Part shown: one piece after another, positions 16,919 to 25,383 of the stretch | Position numbering within the stretch: position 1 is the first letter of the stretch | How the letters are laid out: the number at the start of each line of letters is the position of its first letter | The notes under the pieces: model-generated | Seen by the model: only the letters and a program-made list of their open reading frames with translations | Told to the model about the DNA's origin: nothing | Database searches by the model: none | Assembly: GCF_947499065.1 (NCBI RefSeq) | Contig: NZ_CANMMT010000003.1 | Coordinates: 124,001-188,000, forward strand | Direction of reading: 5' to 3' | DNA length: 64,000 bases | Source of the DNA: an uncultured Tenacibaculum sp. | Lineage (GTDB): Bacteria > Bacteroidota > Bacteroidia > Flavobacteriales > Flavobacteriaceae | Translations under genes and position numbers: made by a program

Positions 16919-17782
16919 GTGATTTCGATTTTAAATATTGAGAATTTTAATTTATCAGAAGAAGTTGATAATTACTTTTATAGTAACGATTTAGCGGTGC
17001 ATCTTAAAAAAAATGAGCATCATTTTAGTACTCCTCATAGGCACGATTTTTATTTATGTGTGTTAATTATAGAGGGAGAAGGAAAGCATGAAATAGATTT
17101 TACTACATATGATGTAAAGCCAGGACGTGTATTTTTTTTAAAACCAGGGCAATCTCATTTTTGGAGTTTTACTTCTTTAGTAAAGGGATACATTTTTTTT
17201 CATACTCATGAGTTTTTTATGTTAAGCATGAGTGAGTTAAATTTAAACGAGTTTCCATTTTACTCTTTAAATGAATCCTTTATAGATTTATCTAAAGATA
17301 AAATAGATTTCTTTACTCAGGCTTTTATGAATATCAATAATGCTTATTATAGTAATCAGATTTTTAAAAGAGCTTATTTATTAAGTATGGTAAATCTAAT
17401 TTATATAGATTTTTTAAGACTTTTTGAAGAAAATAGTGAGCCAAAACTTAAACAGTCTGTCAATAATTTGATTCTAGTTTCTAAACTAGAGAGTTTAATC
17501 GATTCAAATTTTAAGGAGCATAAAAAAGCATCATTCTATGCTGAAAAAATTCATTTAACTGTAAGGCATTTGAACAGGGTTGCTAAGGAGGTTTTAGATA
17601 AGACAATTACAGAAATGTTGTATGGTAAAGTAGTTTTAGAAGCAAAAAGACTATTGGTTCATTCGGACGAGCAGTTATCTGAAATAGCTTACGAATTGGG
17701 ATTTGATGACTATTCGCATTTTTCTAAGTTTTTTAAACTTAGAACAGGAGAGAGTCCGTCTTCATTTAGAAAAAGGTATTAG
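16919..17782 (+). CDS. AraC-family transcriptional regulator with cupin sensor domain
   Basis: The 287-residue regulator starts with GTG. Residues 30-110 form a small cupin (HRHDFYLCVLIIEGEG, DVKPGRVFFLKPGQSH) that would bind an effector. The last 100 residues are the double helix-turn-helix of AraC (LSEIAYELGFDDYSHFSKFF, ending in SPSSFRKRY). No target gene is obvious; the nearest neighbour, yitT, is convergent. Confidence 0.9.
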   Translation: MISILNIENFNLSEEVDNYFYSNDLAVHLKKNEHHFSTPHRHDFYLCVLIIEGEGKHEIDFTTYDVKPGRVFFLKPGQSHFWSFTSLVKGYIFFHTHEFFMLSMSELNLNEFPFYSLNESFIDLSKDKIDFFTQAFMNINNAYYSNQIFKRAYLLSMVNLIYIDFLRLFEENSEPKLKQSVNNLILVSKLESLIDSNFKEHKKASFYAEKIHLTVRHLNRVAKEVLDKTITEMLYGKVVLEAKRLLVHSDEQLSEIAYELGFDDYSHFSKFFKLRTGESPSSFRKRY

Positions 17783-17850
17783 GAGGTGGTTAATAAAAAA
17801 AAATATCTTAAACAAGCTATAAGGTGTTTTAAAATCTGATAGCAATATTG

Positions 17851-18693
17851 TTAGTTAATAAATTTTGTTCCTAAAACTTGAGATGCATCCATAACAATCA
17901 TATTGGCAGTGTTGTCATAATCTTTTACTATTTGTTTTAAAGAATTTAGTCTGTTAACGGGTACAGTAACAACTATCATAAAATTAGATTGTGTTAAGCT
18001 AAGGTTGTCTCCTTTAAAAATAGTGCCACTAACTCCAATTTTGTCATTAATTAACTTACCTAATTGATGTACATCTTTTTTAGATGTAATATGTACAACC
18101 CTACCATTTGGTCTACCAGTTAATACTACATCAATCATTTTTGTAGTAACATAAATGCTTATTATACTCCATAAAGCAAGTTCTATACTATTAAAAACTA
18201 TAGCTGTTGCCATCACAACAAATGAATCTAATATCAGAATAACTGTTCCAGTTTTGAGAGAAGTTTTAGTAGTAATAATGCGTGCAATGATGGTACCACC
18301 ACCAGCAGATCCTCCTCCTTTAAATATTAATCCAATTCCAGTTCCTACTGAAATACCGCCATATAAAGTTGCTAGCAAAGTTTCTTGACTTAAAGCAGGT
18401 ATTTTAAAAAAATGAGTGAAAATATCTATAAAAAAACTAATAATTATAATAGCTATAGTGCTCTTTATTGCAAAATATTTGCCTAAATATCGAGTGCTAA
18501 TAATTAGTAAGGGAATATTTATTATAGCAAATAATAAACCTATAGAAATATTAAAGAGTTTATTTAGAATAATAGATAATCCTCCAGTTCCACCCATAGC
18601 AACATTATTTGGGCTTAAAAAAGCAACAACGCCGAAAGCCATTAGAGCTGAACCGAGAATAATGAAAATGTAGTTAGTGATTTCTTTTTTCAT
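17851..18693 (-). CDS. YitT-family membrane protein (DUF161 plus DUF2179)
   Basis: The 280-residue protein has five to six helices, with the glycine-rich family motifs GGTGGLSIILN and GGGSAGGGTIIARI. A soluble C-terminal DUF2179 domain follows (RVVHITSKKDVHQLGKLI). The length is typical. The function is unproved; an inner-membrane transport role is usually assumed. Immediately upstream of its start is the remnant of an AraC-type gene on the other strand. Confidence 0.9.
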   Translation of the reverse strand: MKKEITNYIFIILGSALMAFGVVAFLSPNNVAMGGTGGLSIILNKLFNISIGLLFAIINIPLLIISTRYLGKYFAIKSTIAIIIISFFIDIFTHFFKIPALSQETLLATLYGGISVGTGIGLIFKGGGSAGGGTIIARIITTKTSLKTGTVILILDSFVVMATAIVFNSIELALWSIISIYVTTKMIDVVLTGRPNGRVVHITSKKDVHQLGKLINDKIGVSGTIFKGDNLSLTQSNFMIVVTVPVNRLNSLKQIVKDYDNTANMIVMDASQVLGTKFIN

Positions 18694-18722
18694 GTTACTT
18701 CAAAATAAGTTTACAAAATTAA

Positions 18723-18892
18723 AATAATAACTTGTTAGAAATAGAAAAAGCCAAAACATTATTAGTGTCTACAAAAAAACAGTTACAGAAATTGCTTATG
18801 ATTTAGGTTTCGAAAGTTCACAGTAGTTCAATAAACTGTTTAAAAAGAAAATGAGTTTAACACCATTGAAATATAGAGACTCTATAAATTAA
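18723..18892 (+). pseudogene. AraC-family C-terminal fragment with internal amber codon
   Basis: The plus strand at 18732-18892 reads in one frame as the second helix-turn-helix of an AraC regulator: TVTEIAYDLGFESSQ, then TAG (18824-18826), then FNKLFKKKMSLTPLKYRD, with a natural TAA at 18890. The TAG replaces the aromatic residue expected between SSQ and FNK. There is no start codon and no N-terminal domain upstream; the frame is closed at 18720. It differs from the intact AraC protein at 16919, so it is not a recent copy of it. Confidence 0.85.
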
Positions 18893-19209
18893 CTTAAAGG
18901 TAGTACGAAAGCTGACATATTTATTTTCGTATTTTTGAATCAATGAAACTCTTATAGTAGAGGGTTAGTGAAACCAAATAAAATTCCTTTTCAAAAGAAA
19001 ACTACTAAATAATGATTAATATAAGTTTGAAAATGTGAAAATAGCTGATTCTTTACCGCTAGTTAATTCTCTAGATCAGCTTTAGTGTATTTTGGATATG
19101 GCATAAGATTTGAATAACATTCCATAAGTTTGACTTATTGAAATTTAAGTTAAACTTATATTTTAACAAGTCTGTGTTATATCTTTAAGGTGCAATACAT
19201 TCAAAAAAT
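18893..19209. other. Gene-free stretch upstream of the XRE regulator
   Basis: I see no coding frame here. It holds a weak hairpin (AGCTGAT/ATCAGCT, 19045-19081) and the inverted repeat described separately at 19124-19159. Confidence 0.5.
19124..19159. repeat. Inverted repeat upstream of the XRE regulator, possible operator
   Basis: ATAAGTTTGACTT (19124-19136) and AAGTTAAACTTAT (19147-19159) form 13-bp arms with one mismatch, about 50 bp before the ATG of the XRE gene. Position and symmetry fit an autoregulatory site; this is inference. Confidence 0.4.
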
Positions 19210-19416
19210 ATGGCAGTAGAAAGAATAAATAGAATAAAAGAAGTGTTGGTAATTCAAGGAAAATTGCAAGTTTGGCTGGCGCAAGAACTGGGAAGAAGTA
19301 CTACTTCTGTAACTGCTTTTTGTAATAACAAAGCACAACCTCATTTAAAAGATTTAAAAAGGATTGCTGAAATTCTTGATGTAGATATTAGAGAGTTATT
19401 AGTTTCTACTAAATAG
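19210..19416 (+). CDS. XRE-family helix-turn-helix regulator (68 aa)
   Basis: The whole protein is a Cro/CI-type domain: VWLAQELGRSTTSVTAFCNN is the helix-turn-helix and LKRIAEILDVDIRELL the dimer-forming end. No sensor domain is present. Such small regulators often control an adjacent mobile or defence locus. Here the neighbours are unknown proteins of an accessory block. Confidence 0.85.
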   Translation: MAVERINRIKEVLVIQGKLQVWLAQELGRSTTSVTAFCNNKAQPHLKDLKRIAEILDVDIRELLVSTK

Positions 19417-19590
19417 TTGTTTTAGTAAGTTTCTATTTGAAGAGAAATAGTGAAATAGAGTAACGGACTCTTAAAAAGTTAAAATGGTAAGATTTTCTTT
19501 CAGAAATAACTATGATTGAATATGGCTATTTAATTTTTAGTAGCTTATTCATACTTTTCTGGAATTATTTATTCTAAGATTATTCTTGTA

Positions 19591-19637
19591 AAAAACTTCT
19601 TACTAATTAACATATTTTAATTAGTAAGAAGTTTTTT
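19591..19637 (+). terminator. Strong terminator between convergent genes
   Basis: A 19-bp stem built on AAAACTTCTTACTAATTAA and its complement, followed by T, lies between the XRE gene and the minus-strand operon. Because both flanks are A/T runs it may act in both directions. Confidence 0.8.
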
Positions 19638-19691
19638 TATTTTTGATAGTTAAATAAGTTTAAGGCTTTGTATTATGGGTTAACTTAAATA

Positions 19692-21014
19692 TTAGAAAAA
19701 GTTTAATACTGAGCTTAATGACATCTTAGTTACAATCCCTAAGGAAAGTCTTTTTATTGGATCTCTCAAGTTTTGATTCTCTACTGGTTTTACTTTTTCA
19801 TAGTTATTCTCTACATCTGGTAGTTCCACATAAAATCCAGCTAAAAACTTCCCTGTATTATCATAAAAGTAAAAACCGCACCCTATATCTAGTACATTAG
19901 GGAGAATTTGTTCATTTCGAGATAATAACTGAGATTTTAAATAAGGATTAATTAAAATATGCTTTTCTTCTTTCTTGTCTAAAGGAGCTCTGTAAATGAC
20001 ATCAATATTGAATTCATTTACTTCTACTTCTCCATAAGTTCCTGAATAAGCTGTAATTTTTTTTTCTTCAGTTAATGTTGAATTACCAGTAGATTGATTG
20101 CTAATGGTTTTAATTGTATATTCTTTTTTTGTTAGTAAATTAAAGTTGTTTGTTTTAGAGTAAGCATAGCTTGTTCCAAACATCCAATTTTTATATTGAA
20201 AGTTTGCTCCTAAACCTATTTCTCCTCCTCTAAAAAATGTACTTTGAAAACTCTTGTTCAATGCATCTAAATTAGTACCCAGATAACGTTTAAAGCTCAA
20301 TGAATTAATTCCTCCGAATAGAAATATAGAAAATTGTTTATATGAAGTATTATTAATATTTTCTTCTATTCTTTTTATTTCAGCTTCATAATTACTAATT
20401 TCATGTTTCCAATTTTTATAAAGTATTTTACACTTAAATATTATTTTATTTATAACTCTCTTTTCATCTTCATTATCCTTATCTAAATTTTCGAGCTTAT
20501 TGATAAACTGTCCAAAGGTTATATTGTCAAATATATCGTACAATTCTTGTTTTAATTTTCCTTTATCATTTAGTTCTTTTGTTTCTAAGTTGATTATATT
20601 ATTAAATGCCTCATGTAATTCTTTATCTGATTTCTCAAAAAACTTTTCATAAATAGCTAATTTTTCAGTGTAACTTTTTTGATATGCATTAGGTATACCA
20701 TTTGATGTAGACCAACCAATAAAACCGTTTAAATTACTTGATGGAACAAAATCTCCTTTATTAAATAAACCAGCTAAACCTGATTTATTTTGCCCTTTTA
20801 ATGAACCTCCATATACTAAAAGATTTTCTTTTCCTAAACTTTTTTGTAGATTATTAAAACTTAAATTAAGTTCTGTTTCTCCTAAATCTGCAGTTATACT
20901 TGATCCTCTAAATAAGATTGTGCTTTCACCATCTGCAGACTTTGTTATACCTTGTGAGAATAAGCTTGTTAGAGGAAAGGCAAAAAATGCTAATATTAAT
21001 AGTTCTTTTTTCAT
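19692..21014 (-). CDS. Putative outer-membrane beta-barrel protein with helical insert
   Basis: The 440-residue protein has a signal peptide (cleavage near LFSQG). After about residue 220 it shows alternating amphipathic strands (GEIGLGANFQYKNWMFGTSY, LGIVTKMSLSSVLNFF) and ends in Phe, as outer-membrane barrels do. Residues of about 100-215 are charged and helical, an unusual insertion. No named family is recognised. It lies 10 bp after a 108-residue unknown gene, so both are probably one operon. Confidence 0.65.
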   Translation of the reverse strand: MKKELLILAFFAFPLTSLFSQGITKSADGESTILFRGSSITADLGETELNLSFNNLQKSLGKENLLVYGGSLKGQNKSGLAGLFNKGDFVPSSNLNGFIGWSTSNGIPNAYQKSYTEKLAIYEKFFEKSDKELHEAFNNIINLETKELNDKGKLKQELYDIFDNITFGQFINKLENLDKDNEDEKRVINKIIFKCKILYKNWKHEISNYEAEIKRIEENINNTSYKQFSIFLFGGINSLSFKRYLGTNLDALNKSFQSTFFRGGEIGLGANFQYKNWMFGTSYAYSKTNNFNLLTKKEYTIKTISNQSTGNSTLTEEKKITAYSGTYGEVEVNEFNIDVIYRAPLDKKEEKHILINPYLKSQLLSRNEQILPNVLDIGCGFYFYDNTGKFLAGFYVELPDVENNYEKVKPVENQNLRDPIKRLSLGIVTKMSLSSVLNFF

Positions 21015-21024
21015 AATATCATCT

Positions 21025-21351
21025 TTAAGGTAATTTAACTTCTACTTTATAAAACCTGAATCTTCCTTTACTTTTTACAGAAAGCTTCTGGTCTTCTGAA
21101 AATAGTTTATTACCGTTTTGAGTAATATTGAATGATCCTTGTAAAAAAGGAATTCCGACCCCCCAAACACTAACAATAACAGTGTCTTTTATACAAATTG
21201 TTTCTATTTCTCCTTCATATTCATTCGGGTTGGAAGGAGATTGAAAAGCTTCAATTTCACTGTTTTTTAATCTCTTACTATTTATTCTAAAGGTTGTAAC
21301 TCTCATTCCTTGAATTAGAGTTATTTTAAATTTAAATTTGAGTTTTGGCAT
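21025..21351 (-). CDS. Hypothetical beta-rich protein (108 aa)
   Basis: The 108 residues are basic at the N-terminus (MPKLKFKFKITLIQGMRV) and predicted beta-rich, without signal or membrane segment. No family is recognised. The gene precedes the barrel protein by 10 bp and probably forms an operon with it. Confidence 0.6.
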   Translation of the reverse strand: MPKLKFKFKITLIQGMRVTTFRINSKRLKNSEIEAFQSPSNPNEYEGEIETICIKDTVIVSVWGVGIPFLQGSFNITQNGNKLFSEDQKLSVKSKGRFRFYKVEVKLP

Positions 21352-21681
21352 AGCTTTTAAATTATTATTTCTATTTCATTAAACATTAATTTGGATAATA
21401 ATATGTCTCTTTTTAGTTTAAACGATTTCATAATTAAGTTACTTTGAATTGAATATGCTTGTGTATGACACATAGTTTGTTATAATTCTGAGAGGAACAA
21501 ATTAGGTGGAATAAAAACGATAGAGTTATGAAAAACCTTATTTTTAATGAGGCTTTTTCCTTATTGTATTTAGTTAAAACCCCTTATATGATTAAGGGTG
21601 TTAATAGATATAAATTTATGTTATGTACATTATTAGTTTAGATTTTCGATTTAGTATTTTTGAGTCTAATATTTTATAAAA
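21352..21681. other. Gene-free stretch with two hairpins
   Basis: I see no coding frame. AAAAACCTTATT/AATGAGGCTTTTT (21531-21558) looks like a plus-strand terminator, and CCCCTTA/TAAGGG (21579-21599) follows. TATTTTTG (21653-21660) fits a -7 element for the gene at 21682. Confidence 0.45.
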
Positions 21682-21930
21682 ATGAATGGATTTGTAACTA
21701 TTGCAGCTGCAGGGAATACCGAACCTCCTGCTTATAAATTAATTATTGATAAAGGTTATAGTATTGAGAAAAAAGGAGATTCTTTACTAGCCCAAAAAGA
21801 TGATTTAATTTTTTTAGCTTATAGTATATTAGAACTTGCTGGTTTAATTTTTTTATATGAAACTAAAGGAGCTAATTGGCAGGTTGATGATGAAGTTATA
21901 GATGAATATTGTGAACTATTTAATGAATGA
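21682..21930 (+). CDS. Hypothetical protein (82 aa)
   Basis: A small acidic protein (MNGFVTIAAAGNTEPPAYKL at the start, DDEVIDEYCELFNE at the end) with alternating strands and one helix. There is no signal peptide. The first half resembles small immunity-like or phage-type proteins only in general character, and no function is assigned. A terminator follows at 21950. Confidence 0.55.
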   Translation: MNGFVTIAAAGNTEPPAYKLIIDKGYSIEKKGDSLLAQKDDLIFLAYSILELAGLIFLYETKGANWQVDDEVIDEYCELFNE

Positions 21931-21949
21931 AAAAGAATCATAATTTATT

Positions 21950-21976
21950 AAGGGAGCTTTAAAGTGGAGCTCTTTT
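21950..21976 (+). terminator. Weak terminator after the 82-residue protein gene
   Basis: AAGGGAGCT pairs with AGCTCTTTT using G-U pairs, ending in a four-T tract. Confidence 0.5.
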
Positions 21977-22157
21977 ATAATTTACAATACAAAATAATTA
22001 CTTTTTAAAAATAAATATCTTCTCAAACAATCTGAAAAATACAATGTGTATTTGTTTTTAATATTTTACTACAAAATAACTCTTAGTAACAACATTTTTA
22101 TAATCTAGACTTTATAGGTTAAGTAACTTCATGTAAAATTAATTAAAAATCAATGTC

Positions 22158-22733
22158 ATGAGTGGAAATACCAATACTGCAACACAAAATGTTTTAGAGA
22201 AATTAAGTAGTTATAATGATCTTCATATGCATCATTTAAGTGGTGAAAAAAATAATAATCCAGAGAATATAACGATGGGTTTTTGTGATATTTTAAATAA
22301 CCCAGATTGTTTTAATGCGAGATGTATAGTACTTTATCATAGAACCAAAAGACGTTATGAAGGTTTAATGTTTTATAGGAAAACACCTTTTGAAGCTGAA
22401 GATTATGAAAACCCGAATGGTAATGAAGAGTTAACTTTTTTAACCAGTAAAGCAATGAAGAATGACTCAATAGGTGATTTAGGAAAAGAAATTCTTAGCC
22501 AACTAAACAACTTAACACCTTGGCAATATTTAAATTGTAATCTTTTAGCAACTACGTTGGAGCATAAAAGTGATAATAAATTTTCTAATGACCTTAAGAA
22601 AATAGGCGAAGATATAGGAGAAGATTTATTAGAGTCTACTAGTTTACAGACCGGTATTATGAAGGAAGGGGTTAAAATGTCGAAAGAAAGTTACGCTCAA
22701 ATAAATTATCCAAGAATTAATAAAAATAATTAA
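22158..22733 (+). CDS. Hypothetical soluble protein (191 aa)
   Basis: The 191-residue protein lacks a signal peptide and membrane helices. The N-terminal part is polar and Asn-rich. A central region (FNARCIVLYHRTKRRYEGLMF) looks like a beta-hairpin domain, and the C-terminus is helical. I recognise no family. It has its own terminator at 22765, so it is probably monocistronic. Confidence 0.6.
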   Translation: MSGNTNTATQNVLEKLSSYNDLHMHHLSGEKNNNPENITMGFCDILNNPDCFNARCIVLYHRTKRRYEGLMFYRKTPFEAEDYENPNGNEELTFLTSKAMKNDSIGDLGKEILSQLNNLTPWQYLNCNLLATTLEHKSDNKFSNDLKKIGEDIGEDLLESTSLQTGIMKEGVKMSKESYAQINYPRINKNN

Positions 22734-22764
22734 TGTTTTTATTAAATAGCATGATGTAAATACT

Positions 22765-22789
22765 AAAACACCTTATGAAGGTGTTTTTT
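22765..22789 (+). terminator. Terminator of the 191-residue protein gene
   Basis: AAAACACCTT pairs with AAGGTGTTTT around an ATG loop, with six T in total. Confidence 0.85.
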
Positions 22790-22829
22790 ATGTGAAAAAT
22801 GTAGAATAATATGAAATAAGTGTGATTAA

Positions 22830-22982
22830 TTATTCTTCTTCTGTAGTATCATCATTAAGAAATTCTGGATATAACTTTTTTAATTTCTCTTTTTCTTCTT
22901 TCGAAAGTGGAATGAATAATTTAATTATCAAGATAAATACAATTACTATAAGTGTAAATATAAATGTTTCGATTTCTTTAAA
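22830..22982 (-). pseudogene. Small single-helix membrane protein frame without a normal start codon
   Basis: The minus strand is open for 50 codons and reads like a real protein: a membrane helix (TFIFTLIVIVFILIIKLF), then a charged tail (SKEEKEKLKKLYPEFLN) and an acidic end, stop TAA at 22830. There is no ATG or GTG; the only TTG is inside the helix. An ATG at 22986-22984 would give M-F-K-E-I-E if one base after it were absent. So it is either frameshifted at its start or begins at an ATC. It lies 19 bp after the stop of a 76-residue membrane protein gene. Confidence 0.5.
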
Positions 22983-23001
22983 TCATTTAGTTGCTTCTGA
23001 A

Positions 23002-23232
23002 TTAATTTGATAGAGCAAATGATTTAAATTGAAGAGGTTCATAAGACCATCCAACAAAACAAGTATGTATAGTTTGTGGAGCAGCATGATTGTATTCTAA
23101 TGTATCTATTAATTCTGGCAAAGGAATAATAACAAAAGTTAGTATTAAAATAATTGTTATGAATTTGATAAAAGGAGAAACATTTTTTGTTTCTACGTAT
23201 TCAATATTAAGTTGATCATAGCTATTTTTCAT
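23002..23232 (-). CDS. Hypothetical single-span membrane protein (76 aa)
   Basis: The 76 residues have one membrane helix at about 22-40 (FIKFITIILILTFVIIPLPE), with a polar N-terminus and a C-terminal region with Cys and Trp. No signal cleavage site is seen and no family is recognised. The 50-codon membrane-protein frame follows on the same strand. Confidence 0.5.
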   Translation of the reverse strand: MKNSYDQLNIEYVETKNVSPFIKFITIILILTFVIIPLPELIDTLEYNHAAPQTIHTCFVGWSYEPLQFKSFALSN

Positions 23233-23399
23233 ATGGTAAAAGTAATAAAATATTAGTTGTTGATTATAAGTAGAAACCGAATGGTTTTGGCATAATTGTG
23301 GTAAGTAAATTAAATATTTAGAGCTGTTACTTTTTTTAGATATTTTACCTAAGATTACAGCTTTTTATTAAATAAAATACTTAGCTAACATTTGAAAAT

Positions 23400-24251
23400 A
23401 TGAAAAAGAACTTGATTATATTATTTTTGATTTATAGTTGTTCTAATAGTAAATCTAATTCAACTATAGAGAATTATAGAATAAAGCCTCTTGATACTTT
23501 AAAATTTTCGTATCATGGTTTTAATAACGGTGCTAAACTTAATTTAATTAGTAATGGGTTTTTTATAAATGAAGACTACGTTTATGGTTGTGTAGGTGGT
23601 GGGTTTAGAAAAAAGGTCTTTGGAAAATATCAAATCAAAAACAATCAACTAACGCTACTTCCTGAAAAAATAAAATATACTGAATTTCCTTTAGATTTTG
23701 AATCTAAACCTAAAACCAGTAATGTTTCTTATGGTCCAGATTCACTCAAGATAAAAACCAAATTTCAAATTGTAAAATGGGGGGATAATGAATATTTGTT
23801 ATCAGATTATTTTCATTTTGGTTGGGGGATAGGAAAAGAAAATGATTACCTCAGATTTGCTGACTATTTAAATGATGGCTCTGAACCTAAAAGTAGTGGA
23901 ATGTATTTGGTTAATAAAACTAATGACCCAATTACTACAGAATTTGATTTAAAACAAATACCCAAGAAATGGCAAAAACACTTTTTAAAGGAACCTATTT
24001 CTGCAAAAATAAAAAGTATTGAGAAAATTATTGACTCTAATGATGATGATTATATTTATTGGAAAATAGAATTAGATAAAGGTGAAAAGGATAGAATGAA
24101 TAAACGATTGACACTAGTAACCAAAAACGAAGAGTTTTTTATTGAAGTAGACTCTGTTTTGATTAATACTAGCTATGGTACTACTAATATGTATGATTTT
24201 TCCCCTAAAAAGTTTCCAATAGGAACTGAATTAAGAACGAAATGGAAATGA
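23400..24251 (+). CDS. Hypothetical lipoprotein (283 aa)
   Basis: A short signal peptide ends in the lipobox IYSC (Cys14). The mature part is mainly beta-rich (VYGCVGGGFRKKVFGKYQI, KWGDNEYLLSDYFHFGWG) and has no membrane helix. Family unknown. It should be anchored in the outer or inner membrane facing the periplasm or surface. It stands alone between two convergent small genes. Confidence 0.65.
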   Translation: MKKNLIILFLIYSCSNSKSNSTIENYRIKPLDTLKFSYHGFNNGAKLNLISNGFFINEDYVYGCVGGGFRKKVFGKYQIKNNQLTLLPEKIKYTEFPLDFESKPKTSNVSYGPDSLKIKTKFQIVKWGDNEYLLSDYFHFGWGIGKENDYLRFADYLNDGSEPKSSGMYLVNKTNDPITTEFDLKQIPKKWQKHFLKEPISAKIKSIEKIIDSNDDDYIYWKIELDKGEKDRMNKRLTLVTKNEEFFIEVDSVLINTSYGTTNMYDFSPKKFPIGTELRTKWK

Positions 24252-24306
24252 ACTTTTCTTTTATTTTACAAACATAATTATTTGTATTAGTGGTGTTGTA
24301 AGGATG

Positions 24307-24561
24307 TTATTTTATGAGGTAAAAGAATATTCCTGAAGATAATATGAAATATAGAATGTAGTAATTTATATTTCTTAAGGAGCTTTTTGTATTTGTTCTC
24401 CAGTGCCAAGATTCTATTGATAAAGAGATAAATAAAGCAACGTACGACCAAAAATATATTGTATATGTATTTTCTGAACTAATTAATTCTGATAAAAATA
24501 ATGATGTTGAAAAAGATAAAGTTGTCAATAAAATTATAATGACAATATTTTTTTTCTTCAT
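24307..24561 (-). CDS. Hypothetical membrane protein, three helices (84 aa)
   Basis: Almost the whole protein is hydrophobic: helices near 5-25, 32-50 and 66-83, with the short polar link ESWHWRTNTKSS. No family is recognised. It is 42 bp downstream of the zinc-ribbon protein gene and probably co-transcribed with it. Confidence 0.5.
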   Translation of the reverse strand: MKKKNIVIIILLTTLSFSTSLFLSELISSENTYTIYFWSYVALFISLSIESWHWRTNTKSSLRNINYYILYFILSSGIFFYLIK

Positions 24562-24603
24562 AATTTTAAATTTATAAAACTCCTGTTATAAGAATATATT
24601 TTA

Positions 24604-24873
24604 TTAGTATATATAATTTATTAAATCTTGTAAACTAATATCGTAAACGGCCATTATAACCCTAGTAATACTTAGGCTAAAAAGTAAAAATACAATGAAT
24701 GATTTTACTGTAAATATACCGTATTTATCATTAAGTATTTTTTGTGGTTCTCTTGAGTTTTCTGCTAAGTACGCTTGGTGATGAATTGTTTTAAATGAAC
24801 AGTTTGGGCATTCTTCGTAATTTTCCTCATATTGCGTATTACAAACTGGGCACGTGATTATTGGTGTAGTCAT
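24604..24873 (-). CDS. Zinc-ribbon membrane protein (89 aa)
   Basis: Residues 8-25 form a zinc ribbon (CPVCNTQYEENYEECPNC, two CxxC knuckles). A polar helix follows, then one membrane helix near 58-76. The arrangement is that of small membrane-anchored zinc-ribbon proteins of unknown role. It starts 32 bp from a divergent orphan LuxR-type domain gene, so both may share a control region. Confidence 0.6.
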   Translation of the reverse strand: MTTPIITCPVCNTQYEENYEECPNCSFKTIHHQAYLAENSREPQKILNDKYGIFTVKSFIVFLLFSLSITRVIMAVYDISLQDLINYIY

Positions 24874-24905
24874 GACAATTTTTAACCAAATATAAGTAAA
24901 ATGCT

Positions 24906-25109
24906 ATGGAAAAAATAGATTTAAAAATTGTACAACTCTTAGCTAAAGGATACAAACAAAATGAAGTTTCTAAAGAATTAAAAAATAAAGGAGTTGTACC
25001 CAATAGTATTTCTATTATTGAAAAAAGAATAAATAAGTTGAAAAAGAAATTTAATGCGAAAACTAATTTTCATTTAGCTGTGTTATTAACTAAAGAAGAA
25101 TTTATATAG
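24906..25109 (+). CDS. Orphan LuxR-type helix-turn-helix protein (67 aa)
   Basis: The whole protein matches the output domain of the response regulator at 30472: KIVQLLAKGYKQNEVSKEL parallels LIKKIAEGYTDKEISLYF, and INKLKKKFNAKTNFHLAVL parallels INKLKDLFRAKNKPHLITL. It has no receiver. It may be a small DNA-binding protein that competes with or assists that regulator (inference). A terminator directly follows. Confidence 0.7.
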   Translation: MEKIDLKIVQLLAKGYKQNEVSKELKNKGVVPNSISIIEKRINKLKKKFNAKTNFHLAVLLTKEEFI

Positions 25110-25147
25110 CAAAAAAAAGAAGCGTCCCCCCGGATAACTTCTTTTTT
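25110..25147 (+). terminator. Terminator with GC-rich loop
   Basis: AAAAAAGAAG pairs with CTTCTTTTTT around a loop containing CGTCCCCCCGG. It closes the orphan LuxR-domain gene. From here to 25383 I see no further gene beyond a 12-codon frame at 25170. Confidence 0.75.
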
Positions 25148-25383
25148 AACTAATTAATCTAACTATATAATGAAAAAAACAAAATCTTTATTTATACTTC
25201 AAATATAGATTAGTGAATTGGTTATTGTTTTGAATATTAGATGAAGTAATTTAATGTGGTGGTGAATAGTGGTTTAGTTGCTTTGAAATAAAGTAAAATA
25301 CTTTTAGGAAGTAGGATAAAGAAAGTTAAAAACATTTTTGTTTGCCTTGATTTGAGATTATGATGTGTAATTGATGGTTTTAT

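Noticed and set aside
22822..23010. Plus-strand open frame of 62 codons rich in Ser/Asn/Ile
   Set aside because: It is the complement of a far more protein-like minus-strand frame with a membrane helix and charged tail.
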